DNA from: JBBTWG01 sp038062935
Lineage (GTDB): Bacteria > Patescibacteriota > Gracilibacteria > UBA1369 > UBA12463
Length of the DNA: 14,150 bases
Direction of reading: 5' to 3'
Assembly: GCA_038062935.1 (NCBI GenBank)
Contig: JBBTWG010000051.1
Span: 1-14,150, forward strand
Under the pieces are notes generated by a model. It was not told the DNA's origin. It saw only the letters and a list, made by a program, of their open reading frames with translations, and did no database searches. Position 1 is the stretch's first letter; every line of letters begins with the position of its first letter. The translations under genes were made by a program, and so were the position numbers. Positions 6,572 to 13,111 of this stretch are shown one piece after another.

Positions 6572-6671
6572 TGCCAGAATGAAGACTGGTTGAGGTGACG
6601 GGAATCGAACCCGCAGCCCAAGGTGTCAAGCCATAGGCGGTCCACCAGGACCACCCCATCGCTTTCTGGCA
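6572..6671. repeat. 8-bp inverted repeat closing the tRNA-like gene
   Basis: TGCCAGAA at 6572-6579 and TTCTGGCA at 6664-6671 are perfectly complementary and flank the tRNA-like sequence by 7 and 5 bases. In a precursor RNA they would pair leader with trailer, bringing both ends together as a possible processing stem next to the terminator. Confidence 0.6.
6587..6658 (-). tRNA. tRNA-like gene with encoded CCA, isotype unclear
   Basis: Read on the minus strand, the ends form a 7-bp acceptor stem (TGGGGTG with CACCTCA, one G-U), followed by discriminator A and an encoded CCA. The T arm is canonical (GCGGG, TTCGATT, CCCGT). The rest is not. The D-like hairpin is GTCC-TGGT-GGAC with a four-base loop. 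The anticodon-like arm is GCCTATGG / CCTTGGGC with one mismatch and loop CTTGACA. Total length is 72 including CCA. The loop could be read as UGA (Ser-like, but with C at position 37) or as GAC (Val-like, but with a broken stem). The U1-A72 pair is typical of tRNA-Gln, whose anticodon is absent. It may be a divergent tRNA, a pseudo-tRNA or a tRNA-like regulatory RNA. A terminator follows. Confidence 0.55.
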
Positions 6672-6690
6672 TTTCCAACGCTAACAAAAA

Positions 6691-6720
6691 CTTATGAACG
6701 AAACATAAATTCCTTGTGAA
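6691..6720 (-). promoter_or_regulatory. Candidate promoter of the tRNA-like gene
   Basis: On the minus strand TTCACA (6720-6715) matches the -35 consensus at five of six positions. CATAAG follows after 18 bases as a weak -10. Transcription would start near 6684, about 13 bases before the closing stem. The match is only moderate. Confidence 0.3.
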
Positions 6721-6730
6721 AAAAAGATGA

Positions 6731-6763
6731 ACTGGGATAAAAAAAAGTTTTTGAAGTCCCAGT
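6731..6763. repeat. Small hairpin beside the large palindrome
   Basis: ACTGGGA at 6731-6737 pairs with TCCCAGT at 6757-6763. The 19-base interior is mainly an A run and a T run that can pair further. It lies between the tRNA-like gene and the 185-bp palindrome. It may help to end ATPase-gene transcription, but the U tract is inside the loop, so it is not a standard terminator. Confidence 0.45.
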
Positions 6764-6772
6764 AATTGAGAA

Positions 6773-6957
6773 TTTTGAAAAATGGAAGGTGGGAGAAATT
6801 TCCGAAAAAATTGCGAGGACGCGGGACCCCAAAGAGGCTGTTTTCAGCGTTAAAAAAATCGAATTGCTTGCAATTCGATTTTTAGCTGATAAACAGTCCT
6901 TTGGGTCGCGCCCGGAGCACTTTTTCGGAAATTTCTCCCACCTTCCATTTTTCAAAA
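6773..6957. repeat. 185-bp near-palindrome downstream of the ATPase gene
   Basis: The outer arms, 6773-6809 and 6921-6957, are a perfect 37-bp inverted repeat. The centre is a perfect 14-bp inverted repeat (6854-6867 and 6870-6883) with a two-base spacer. The stretches between are also largely complementary: about 6821-6848 against 6885-6912. The whole sequence could fold into one hairpin of roughly 90 bp. It begins four bases after the ATPase stop codon. It may be a palindromic mobile element, a very strong 3'-end hairpin that protects or ends the mRNA, or a structured RNA. The apparent reading frames inside it are low complexity and not credible. Confidence 0.9.
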
Positions 6958-6961
6958 AGGT

Positions 6962-9199
6962 CTAAATCAGCGGCTCCTCAAAATCCTCCTCCGTCGCAGC
7001 CTCTTCCTTGCTCGGCGGCGCAGACCCCGCCTCATCCCATTTCTGCATATTCTCTTCAACATCTTTGCGTGGTCGACAATATTTCTGACGCGAAGCCTCG
7101 ATAATTTCTTTCGTATAATCATGCTCCACTTTCGGCGCGTCCATCGTCTTGCCAGAAAAAGCTTCGCGGAGCTCTCCATTCACGGACATTTTGATATAAA
7201 ATTCGCGCACTCCGAGATTGATGATGTCGCGTTCTTTGAACACCGGATTGTACTCTTGCGACAGTACAGCCGCGTCATCCGCACCCACGCGAAAACTGAT
7301 AATCGAACCCACATTACCGAACACCGTCTTGCGCACGGTCTCGTTGAGCTGACCCATGTATTGATGCGCAATCGTGAGATTCAAGCGGTATTTTCGGGCT
7401 TCAGAAAGAATTTCCGAGAACGTATTCGTCGCAAAATTCTGGAATTCATCGATGTAGAAATAAAAATCCGCGCGATCCTCCTCCCTCATATCCGCACGAC
7501 TCATTGCCGCTTGGAAAAGTTTCGTAATAATCATCGAACCGACGAGCGATGAGTTTTCCTCACCCAGCAGACCTTTACTCACTTTCATGAGAAGAATTTT
7601 CCGTTTATCCATGATCTCACGAATACTGAAAAGAGTCTTCGGCTGACCAATCATATTTCGAATCATATTCGTCGCCACAAATTGTCCGACTTTATTAAGC
7701 AGCGGAGTTATGGCTTCAGAGTCGAATTTCTCAGACCATCCCGCGAACTCCGAAACCCAGAAATTTTTCACAACGCTATCCTGAATACGCGACACGATTT
7801 TCTGTCGATAATTTTTGTCCGTCAGCATTTTGAGAATCGAAAGCACGGTCGTATTCGGGCTATCGAGGAGAGCGAGCGTCGTGTAGCGGAGAACGTGTTC
7901 CAGACGATATGTCCAGTTGTCCCCGAAAAGCTTTTTGAAAATATCCAGAAACCCCACCGTCACCTGCATTTTGTAGGCTTCGTCGATATTTTCCAGAGGG
8001 TTGAAAGCAATCGGAAATTCCACGTCCGCAGGATTCATGAGCACGACATCATCGATACGTTCCTTCGGAATGAATTGCATCACATTGTCGACGAGATCGC
8101 CGTGAGGATCAAGCACTGCGACACCCTGACCGCTGAGAATATCTTCTTGAATCAGAAGTTCGAGCAATTTACTTTTTCCGGAGCCAGATTTTCCAGACAC
8201 ATACAAATGTCGTCGACGATCATTGCGACGAATACCAAAAGGCACGAAGTTATTATGATAATTCGTAATTCCAAAAGAACTCACTTCTTTTTCATGCGCT
8301 TTCGGCAAATCTTGCGGCGGATTCGCCTTTTGCGCGAGCACATGCACGACATGTGACACGAAGTCCGCATTCGGAAAATGGTAGAGCGTTGCCACTTCTT
8401 TCACATTCAAAATAAAAGGACTGTGATGATGACGATCACGATAGTCATGAATAAATTTTTCGGTATTGGAAGCTCGCACCCCATGAAAAGTATTGATATC
8501 CGTATCGTTGTACTGCGAAAAAGCATTCATCACCGCCTCGAGTTTGCGAGTCGCAGACTCCTGATCCGGCGCGATATACGCGCAACGAATCGTCACTTTA
8601 TATGGTTTTAATTGAGATTTTTCGTGCGATTTTTCGTGACGAATATGATTGATTGCCTTGCGCCCACCCTCGCGCATACGATCGCGGATGCTGAAGAAAT
8701 GATGAAAATTAGCCAAAGAATGCGCAATTCGTCGTTTCAAATGATACGGCCCACTATCCAGTACCGGTTCCGAAATAATCTGAATCCACACCTGATCATT
8801 CATCCCAATCTTCGAAATCACCGAAAAAATTCGCGACGCACTGTCTTCCTCGAACAGATCATACGTCTGAATTGGATAGACATCGCTATGATGCAAATGA
8901 ATATTTGCCCCAGCAATAAACTGTTTTTGAGGATCAAAAGATTTTGTATAATCAGCCGTTTCTTTGATCTCCGCATTCGGAAAAAGTGAATAAATAAGAC
9001 CCTCCATGGTCTCGAGCAAATCCTCTTCGAGCGCCATGTAAAAATACGTGTACTGGGCATAGCCGAAATACTCGAAAGAAACACGACGACCCGTCACCGT
9101 ATTACGCAGATTGATCAGCAGCTCTTGAAATTTCGATTCCTGCTTCACTCCGCCAGAGTGTCCCTGAGGGATAACGATATGGAGAAAACGTTGTTTCAT
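6962..9199 (-). CDS. TraG/VirD4/HerA-like conjugation-type ATPase
   Basis: The 745-residue product has an N-terminal region of about 300 residues without membrane segments, then a FtsK/HerA/VirD4-type motor. Walker A is GKSGSGKS at 336-343, and the strand motif AVLDPHGDLVDN lies at 361-372. Walker B is FYFYIDEFQNF at 579-589 with D584 and E585. A sensor segment LNLTIAHQYMGQL and a probable arginine-finger region near R637 follow. The C-terminus (about 715-745) is acidic. The family pumps DNA or protein substrates in conjugation and type IV secretion. Canonical VirD4 proteins have N-terminal membrane helices; none is visible here, so it may be cytoplasmic or recruited by another protein. No relaxase or other secretion gene is in the window. 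GTGATATACT lies 20 bases upstream. Confidence 0.88.
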   Translation of the reverse strand: MKQRFLHIVIPQGHSGGVKQESKFQELLINLRNTVTGRRVSFEYFGYAQYTYFYMALEEDLLETMEGLIYSLFPNAEIKETADYTKSFDPQKQFIAGANIHLHHSDVYPIQTYDLFEEDSASRIFSVISKIGMNDQVWIQIISEPVLDSGPYHLKRRIAHSLANFHHFFSIRDRMREGGRKAINHIRHEKSHEKSQLKPYKVTIRCAYIAPDQESATRKLEAVMNAFSQYNDTDINTFHGVRASNTEKFIHDYRDRHHHSPFILNVKEVATLYHFPNADFVSHVVHVLAQKANPPQDLPKAHEKEVSSFGITNYHNNFVPFGIRRNDRRRHLYVSGKSGSGKSKLLELLIQEDILSGQGVAVLDPHGDLVDNVMQFIPKERIDDVVLMNPADVEFPIAFNPLENIDEAYKMQVTVGFLDIFKKLFGDNWTYRLEHVLRYTTLALLDSPNTTVLSILKMLTDKNYRQKIVSRIQDSVVKNFWVSEFAGWSEKFDSEAITPLLNKVGQFVATNMIRNMIGQPKTLFSIREIMDKRKILLMKVSKGLLGEENSSLVGSMIITKLFQAAMSRADMREEDRADFYFYIDEFQNFATNTFSEILSEARKYRLNLTIAHQYMGQLNETVRKTVFGNVGSIISFRVGADDAAVLSQEYNPVFKERDIINLGVREFYIKMSVNGELREAFSGKTMDAPKVEHDYTKEIIEASRQKYCRPRKDVEENMQKWDEAGSAPPSKEEAATEEDFEEPLI

Positions 9200-9219
9200 A
9201 AAGAAAAACCCTACTCTCT

Positions 9220-9228
9220 AGTATATCA
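9220..9228 (-). promoter_or_regulatory. Extended -10 promoter of the ATPase gene
   Basis: The minus strand reads TGATATACT, with the hexamer at 9220-9225. This predicts a leader of roughly 14 bases before the ATG at 9199. The ten bases GTGATATACT are identical to those before the ankyrin gene. A weak AGTAGGG, about nine bases before the ATG, is the only Shine-Dalgarno-like stretch at any start in the window. Confidence 0.5.
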
Positions 9229-9305
9229 CATCAAAGCTGTTTTGAGAAGGGGTCTCGAGGCATAGAGAGATAAAGCAGAATGGTAGGCGAAAAGAGAGAT
9301 TAGGA

Positions 9306-9311
9306 TATAAT
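9306..9311 (+). promoter_or_regulatory. Consensus -10 just upstream of the HAD gene
   Basis: A perfect TATAAT is followed by only 12 bases before the ATG at 9324. The predicted transcript starts about five bases before the start codon, so it would be effectively leaderless. No clear -35 is present at the usual spacing. Confidence 0.5.
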
Positions 9312-9323
9312 AATTCAAATTAT

Positions 9324-9794
9324 ATGACTCACACCATCGTCTTCGACTGGAAGAGAACCCTCTACGATCCAGACAAAAAAGAGCTCATCACAGGAGCAGC
9401 AGAATTATTAAATTTCCTCAAAGAGCAAAACATCAACATGATTCTCATCGGAAAAGGCGGAGATGAAATGCATGAAGAAACACAGCGCCTCGAAGTAGAA
9501 AAATATTTCCAAAAAACAATTTTTCAGGAAGGAAAAAAAGAAGTAGATCAATATATTTCATTCATCAAAAAAGAAAATCCGGAAGATACAATCTTTATCG
9601 GCGACAGAGTGCGCTGCGAAATAGAAATTGGAAATACTCTGGGCGCCACAACGATCTGGATAAAACAGGGGAAATTCGCAGGAGAGGAGCCGGAAAATCA
9701 AAAACAAGAACCGACGCACACTGTTCATTCACTCGAAGAATGTTTGGAATTAGTAAAAGAAATTTCGCAGAATCAATCCGCCACCTCCAAATAA
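9324..9794 (+). CDS. HAD-superfamily hydrolase-like protein with altered motif I
   Basis: The 156-residue protein has the small HAD Rossmann-like core. Motif I is FDWKRTLYD: the nucleophile D8 is kept, but the usual second aspartate (DxD) is replaced by K10. Motif II (near LIGKGG, 41-46) lacks a clear Thr/Ser. Lysines at 71-72 could serve as motif III, and motif IV is FIGDRVRCEI with D94. It has no evident cap domain. Loss of the general acid/base suggests weak phosphatase activity, a different chemistry, or a binding role. The start follows a TATAAT closely. Its 3' end overlaps the end of the convergent Cys-rich gene by 22 bases. The HAD fold is likely; the substrate is unknown. Confidence 0.8.
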   Translation: MTHTIVFDWKRTLYDPDKKELITGAAELLNFLKEQNINMILIGKGGDEMHEETQRLEVEKYFQKTIFQEGKKEVDQYISFIKKENPEDTIFIGDRVRCEIEIGNTLGATTIWIKQGKFAGEEPENQKQEPTHTVHSLEECLELVKEISQNQSATSK

Positions 9795-11449
9795 CACTTC
9801 TCGCAGTACACCGTCTCCGGTCGCTCTGGCGAAAACGGAGTAGAAAGCGCGACTCCACATTTCATACAGGCACGATCATACAAATGCCGCGGCTGACGCA
9901 TCGACATGCGTCGCACATGACGACAATCCGGACACAACGCCGGCACCGGAAAGGAGATATCACGCAATCGTCGTAGCTCCTGCAGAATAATTTTGTAATT
10001 CTTCCCACATTTTTCGCACGCCAAAGTCTCTTTCAAAATATCATCTTTCACGTCGCGAATATGCGTCGGCGCACGATACGTCTGAGGTTTGTATTCTTTC
10101 GTATCCGGATCTTTCCATTGGTAATTTTTCGCCAACGCTTCCTCCCGCGTCATCGGCAAATAATCTTGCGCGACAGTTTCATTGTATCCAAAAGGCGACA
10201 TCGACATCGGAAAAAATTGTCCCCATTCGCCAGTTTTCTGCATGTGTTCCAAAATCCGCGGCATCAATTGCTCGTACTCCTCCTTCGTGTATTGCTTATT
10301 GAGAATGCAATATTCTTTCTTGCGAAGTCCCGCACATCCAAAAAGATTCGCAGAGGTATGACAAAATTGGCTATACAGTACATTCTGACTCGAAAAAATA
10401 TACAAAGAGAAATGCACATTATACGTCCCGATCGTCCCCAAAACCTGATACGACAACTCCGGTTTCAAATACATATTCGAACAATCCAGAATATCTTTCA
10501 CATTCACGCCGACCGTCACATATTTCGAATCTTCGCTATCATTCACGTCATAACAGTCCGTACAATTTTTACAATTACTCAAGAAATCCCCCGTCGACGC
10601 TTCACAGTTAATCACATTCGCATACTTATAAATCCGTTTTTCACGCAAACCTTTGAGTAATTCAGCCGCTTTTGAAAGCCCTTCGCGCGACCCCAGAAAC
10701 TCCGCCACCTTTTTCTGGTACTCCTCTTTCGTCAACGGTTCATTCAAAAAATAAAATTCTTTGTTATTCAAATTAGTACACAAGAAACAACTTCGACATC
10801 CACGAAGATTTTCCGAAAAAGCGCAGTCCGTACAATTTTGACTGTACGAAAGATACTGACAATTATAACAATTCCGCACATTGAAACATTCGTAGCAGAG
10901 TTCACTGTCATACACATAACTCGAGTCCAGAATATCGCGACTCGTCTGGAGAAGTTTCCCGTAATAACAATTCTCACAGTTCTCCGAACAGTTGATCAGA
11001 TAGCAGTTTTTGCAGTATCCCGTACCCGTTGTAAAAGGACAATTTTCATTCCCAACCTGAATCAAATTCACATACGGAATGTCATGCAAGAGCTCCTGAT
11101 ATTGCTCGAAAAACGGTCGAGAAAAATCAAACTCGCGCCCAAATTCCAAATCATCGCGCGACTCACTCCACCATTCTTCATGCGTATAGATTTTATATTT
11201 CTTCCCCCAATCGGTATCGGGTGAATACAGTGAGAGAAGAGGTTTTCCCGTCACCGCAGAAACATTGTGGTAGAAACATTGCTCATTCCTCTGAACATTT
11301 CGACGTTTCAACCGGCAATCCGGACACGACGTCGGGAGCGGAATAGGAAACTTTTTCCCATCAAACTCCGGAGCAATTTTCTGAAGAAATTGGATTTCGG
11401 TGTCGGTGATGGTGAAAGGGGTAGAACAGTCGATACAATGTGAGTTCAT
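9773..11449 (-). CDS. Cys-rich double zinc-ribbon protein, paralog 2
   Basis: The 558-residue protein has 36 cysteines, as in paralog 1, with the same domain order. An N-terminal zinc ribbon (C5, C8, C42, C45) is followed by the WWS and GREFDFSRPFFEQY segment. The central region has CxxC pairs at about 9 to 12-residue spacing (CYEC, CYNC, CTDC, CRSC). GLRKKEYCILNKQYTKEEY and then W-GQFFP precede the C-terminal block of four CxxC pairs from about residue 478. The function is unknown; metal binding and a stacked solenoid are inferences. An ATG at 11461 would add four residues (MIAA). Met at 11449 is preferred because it places the first CxxC at the N-terminus as in paralog 1. The gene is divergent from a TrmB-type regulator and overlaps the HAD gene end. 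Confidence 0.85.
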   Translation of the reverse strand: MNSHCIDCSTPFTITDTEIQFLQKIAPEFDGKKFPIPLPTSCPDCRLKRRNVQRNEQCFYHNVSAVTGKPLLSLYSPDTDWGKKYKIYTHEEWWSESRDDLEFGREFDFSRPFFEQYQELLHDIPYVNLIQVGNENCPFTTGTGYCKNCYLINCSENCENCYYGKLLQTSRDILDSSYVYDSELCYECFNVRNCYNCQYLSYSQNCTDCAFSENLRGCRSCFLCTNLNNKEFYFLNEPLTKEEYQKKVAEFLGSREGLSKAAELLKGLREKRIYKYANVINCEASTGDFLSNCKNCTDCYDVNDSEDSKYVTVGVNVKDILDCSNMYLKPELSYQVLGTIGTYNVHFSLYIFSSQNVLYSQFCHTSANLFGCAGLRKKEYCILNKQYTKEEYEQLMPRILEHMQKTGEWGQFFPMSMSPFGYNETVAQDYLPMTREEALAKNYQWKDPDTKEYKPQTYRAPTHIRDVKDDILKETLACEKCGKNYKIILQELRRLRDISFPVPALCPDCRHVRRMSMRQPRHLYDRACMKCGVALSTPFSPERPETVYCEKCYLEVAD

Positions 11450-11514
11450 AGCCGCAATCATGAGACAATTTCACCAAAAAGTCAAACAACAGTCATAAAA
11501 AAGCGACAAGATAT

Positions 11515-11543
11515 TTGACTTTTTCAAAGCTAAATTATAGCAT
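11515..11543 (+). promoter_or_regulatory. Candidate promoter of the TrmB-family gene
   Basis: TTGACT at 11515-11520 is followed after 17 bases by TAGCAT (11538-11543). Transcription would start near 11550, about 44 bases before the ATG at 11594. The -10 overlaps the opposite-strand promoter of Cys-rich paralog 2, so the two could compete or share an operator. Confidence 0.4.
11534..11542 (-). promoter_or_regulatory. Extended -10 promoter of Cys-rich paralog 2
   Basis: The minus strand reads TGCTATAAT, a consensus extended -10 lying in a GCTA/TAGC dyad (11529-11541). Transcription would start near 11527, giving a leader of roughly 78 bases. A second possibility nearer the gene is TTGACT at 11485-11480 with a weak CATGAT 17 bases on, which would start transcription at about the ATG at 11449. 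Confidence 0.5.
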
Positions 11544-11593
11544 GAAGAAAAATACTGACGAAATATTTCCACACATTTCCTAAATCCCCCCCC

Positions 11594-12376
11594 ATGCTCT
11601 CTCACCTCCAAAAGCTCGGCCTCACCTCCAAAGAATCCGCCATCTACATGGCCGCGATGGAACTCGGTGTCGCCTCCCCCGTCGCCACCATCGCCAAAAA
11701 AGCGAACATCAATCGCACCACCGCATATGACATTCTCGAACAGCTCGTCCACAAAGGCATCGTCGTCACGAGCAAGAAAAGTTCGAGCCGATATTATGAA
11801 GCACTTCCACCAGAGAAAATCATCGCATATCTAAAAGAACAAAGTGAAAAATTTTCCCGCCTCGCGCAGGACGCAGAAAAAATACTCCCAGAATTAAAAG
11901 CGCATTATCAAGTTTCCGGCCGACCAAAAGTTTACTTCTACGAAGGCGACGAAGGTCTCATCCGCGTCTATGAAGAAACGCTCACTTCGAGCGAAGAAAT
12001 CACCGCCTACGCCAGTGATCAAGCCAATCAGGAAGCCATTCCCTGGTATTTCCCGCAGTACTACAAACGCCGCGCCGCAAAAGGAATTCCCATCCGCGGC
12101 CTCTTCCCCGACCTCCCAAAAAATCGCGAAAGACATCTCCTCGACAAAAAAGAAATGCGCAACAGTCGCCTCGTCCCGCTCAACAAATTAGACTTCACTC
12201 CAGAAATTAATTTCTTCGACAACAAAATCATGATCGCCGACTGGAAAGGAAAACTCGGCATCATCATCGAAAGCGCTGAAATATCAAAAGTCTTCAAGCA
12301 AACCTTCGAACTCGCGTGGGAAGCGGCGGAGAAATATCACAAGAAGATTAGAAAGGAGATGGAGTGCAAATCCTAA
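11594..12376 (+). CDS. TrmB-family transcriptional regulator
   Basis: The 260-residue protein starts with a winged helix-turn-helix (about 8-70), with TIAKKANINRTTAYDILEQL as the recognition region and SKKSSSRYYEALPPE as the wing. A probable coiled helix follows (78-103). The C-terminal domain (about 112-250) begins KVYFYEGDEGLIRVYEE and contains FFDNKIMIADWKGKLGIIIES, as in TrmB-like proteins with a phospholipase-D-like or ligand-sensing domain. TrmB family members are cytoplasmic repressors or activators, often of sugar-related genes; the effector cannot be inferred here. The gene is divergent from Cys-rich paralog 2 with overlapping promoter elements, so that gene is a plausible target. 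The start follows a C-rich leader (TCCTAAATCC then C8). Its stop overlaps the convergent gene by four bases. Confidence 0.9.
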   Translation: MLSHLQKLGLTSKESAIYMAAMELGVASPVATIAKKANINRTTAYDILEQLVHKGIVVTSKKSSSRYYEALPPEKIIAYLKEQSEKFSRLAQDAEKILPELKAHYQVSGRPKVYFYEGDEGLIRVYEETLTSSEEITAYASDQANQEAIPWYFPQYYKRRAAKGIPIRGLFPDLPKNRERHLLDKKEMRNSRLVPLNKLDFTPEINFFDNKIMIADWKGKLGIIIESAEISKVFKQTFELAWEAAEKYHKKIRKEMECKS

Positions 12377-12996
12377 TGTTTATTGATTTGTATCGAAAGA
12401 CCATTGGCGGGAAAAGACTCCGAGTTTTTTGTAGTAAAAGTATTTTCCGAAAAAGGTTTTTCACCATCAACCTCGATATTTCTCAAGAGCAGGGTTACTT
12501 TTTCAGCCAATCTCGTGGAGAGCCAGTCGTAGAGAGTTTTATTATCACCAGGATCAATTCGAATTGAAAGTTGGGCAAGTGTCGCAAGATCAATGTTCAC
12601 AAACGTTTCACCGTGATTTAAATGTTCAAAAAGATAGCAATAAGGTCTTTCATGATTGGTCACTGAGGCCGAGATTCTTTCAAGAATCAAGCCAGCCAAT
12701 TGACCACAGACAGTTTCACACCTCTCGTTCGTATGCCGTGGAGCATCCAATCTGGAAACATTATTGGGGTAAATTTTTGGATCTTTATTTCTTACAAGCA
12801 TGAAACTTCCAGCATTTGGATTTCCTTCTTCTCTGCCAACAAGGAGACCAGTGACACGCGCATGAACAGATTCGAGTCTTTTGCACAATACGGGATTTTC
12901 CGGAATATCAGTTTTGCGGACACCTTCGCCATCATGAACTCTTTGAAGACAGGTCTTGCGATCGATAACAAAGCTATTTTGAAGAGAGTGTGCCAT
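12373..12996 (-). CDS. Hypothetical protein, 207 residues
   Basis: No family is recognised. It is the longest open frame here on either strand. A GTGATATATA box upstream and a stop packed against the TrmB gene stop support it. The product looks soluble, with no membrane segment. The middle (about 45-150) alternates strands and helices, with LLVGREEGNPNAG, a helix CETVCGQLAGLILERISASV and HGETFVNIDLATLAQLSIRI. The last 30 residues are polar and probably disordered. An in-frame ATG at 13062 would add a 22-residue hydrophobic N-terminus but would place the start upstream of the predicted promoter; Met at 12996 is preferred. Codon choice looks more A/T-ending than in the neighbouring Cys-rich and TrmB genes, as does the divergent GNAT-like gene, hinting at shared acquisition. 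Confidence 0.65.
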   Translation of the reverse strand: MAHSLQNSFVIDRKTCLQRVHDGEGVRKTDIPENPVLCKRLESVHARVTGLLVGREEGNPNAGSFMLVRNKDPKIYPNNVSRLDAPRHTNERCETVCGQLAGLILERISASVTNHERPYCYLFEHLNHGETFVNIDLATLAQLSIRIDPGDNKTLYDWLSTRLAEKVTLLLRNIEVDGEKPFSENTFTTKNSESFPANGLSIQINKH

Positions 12997-13019
12997 GGAA
13001 TAGGAATAGAATTTACCTC

Positions 13020-13028
13020 TATATATCA
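13020..13028 (-). promoter_or_regulatory. Extended -10-like box of the 207-residue gene
   Basis: The minus strand reads TGATATATA, preceded by G. This matches the GTGATATA box found before three other minus-strand genes. It lies 23 bases before the ATG at 12996 and supports that start over the longer reading from 13062. Confidence 0.4.
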
Positions 13029-13055
13029 CACAAATAAAAATTGAGTAAAGGAAAA

Positions 13056-13084
13056 TTGACAAAAAATGATTTTAGATTTAAAGT
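13056..13084 (+). promoter_or_regulatory. Housekeeping-type promoter of the GNAT-like gene
   Basis: A perfect TTGACA at 13056-13061 is followed after 17 bases by TAAAGT at 13079-13084. Transcription would start near 13091, about 20 bases before the ATG at 13112. This is the best two-part promoter in the window. Confidence 0.65.
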
Positions 13085-13111
13085 ACAGTACTCAAAATTT
13101 AATAGAAATCT

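Noticed and set aside
6692..6955. Minus-strand open frame across the large palindrome
   Set aside because: It is formed by the inverted repeat itself, with low-complexity mirrored sequence and no recognisable domain.
7682..8356. 224-codon plus-strand frame opposite the ATPase gene
   Set aside because: It is an antisense shadow of the motor domain with no domain of its own.
11450..11461. Upstream ATG at 11461 for Cys-rich paralog 2
   Set aside because: It only adds MIAA; paralog 1 begins directly at its first zinc-binding cysteines. The choice cannot be settled from sequence alone.
12997..13062. Longer start for the 207-residue protein with a hydrophobic N-terminus that could be read as a signal peptide
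   Set aside because: The added stretch spans the predicted promoter box at 13020-13028 and low-complexity A/T sequence; translation from 12996 is more consistent.
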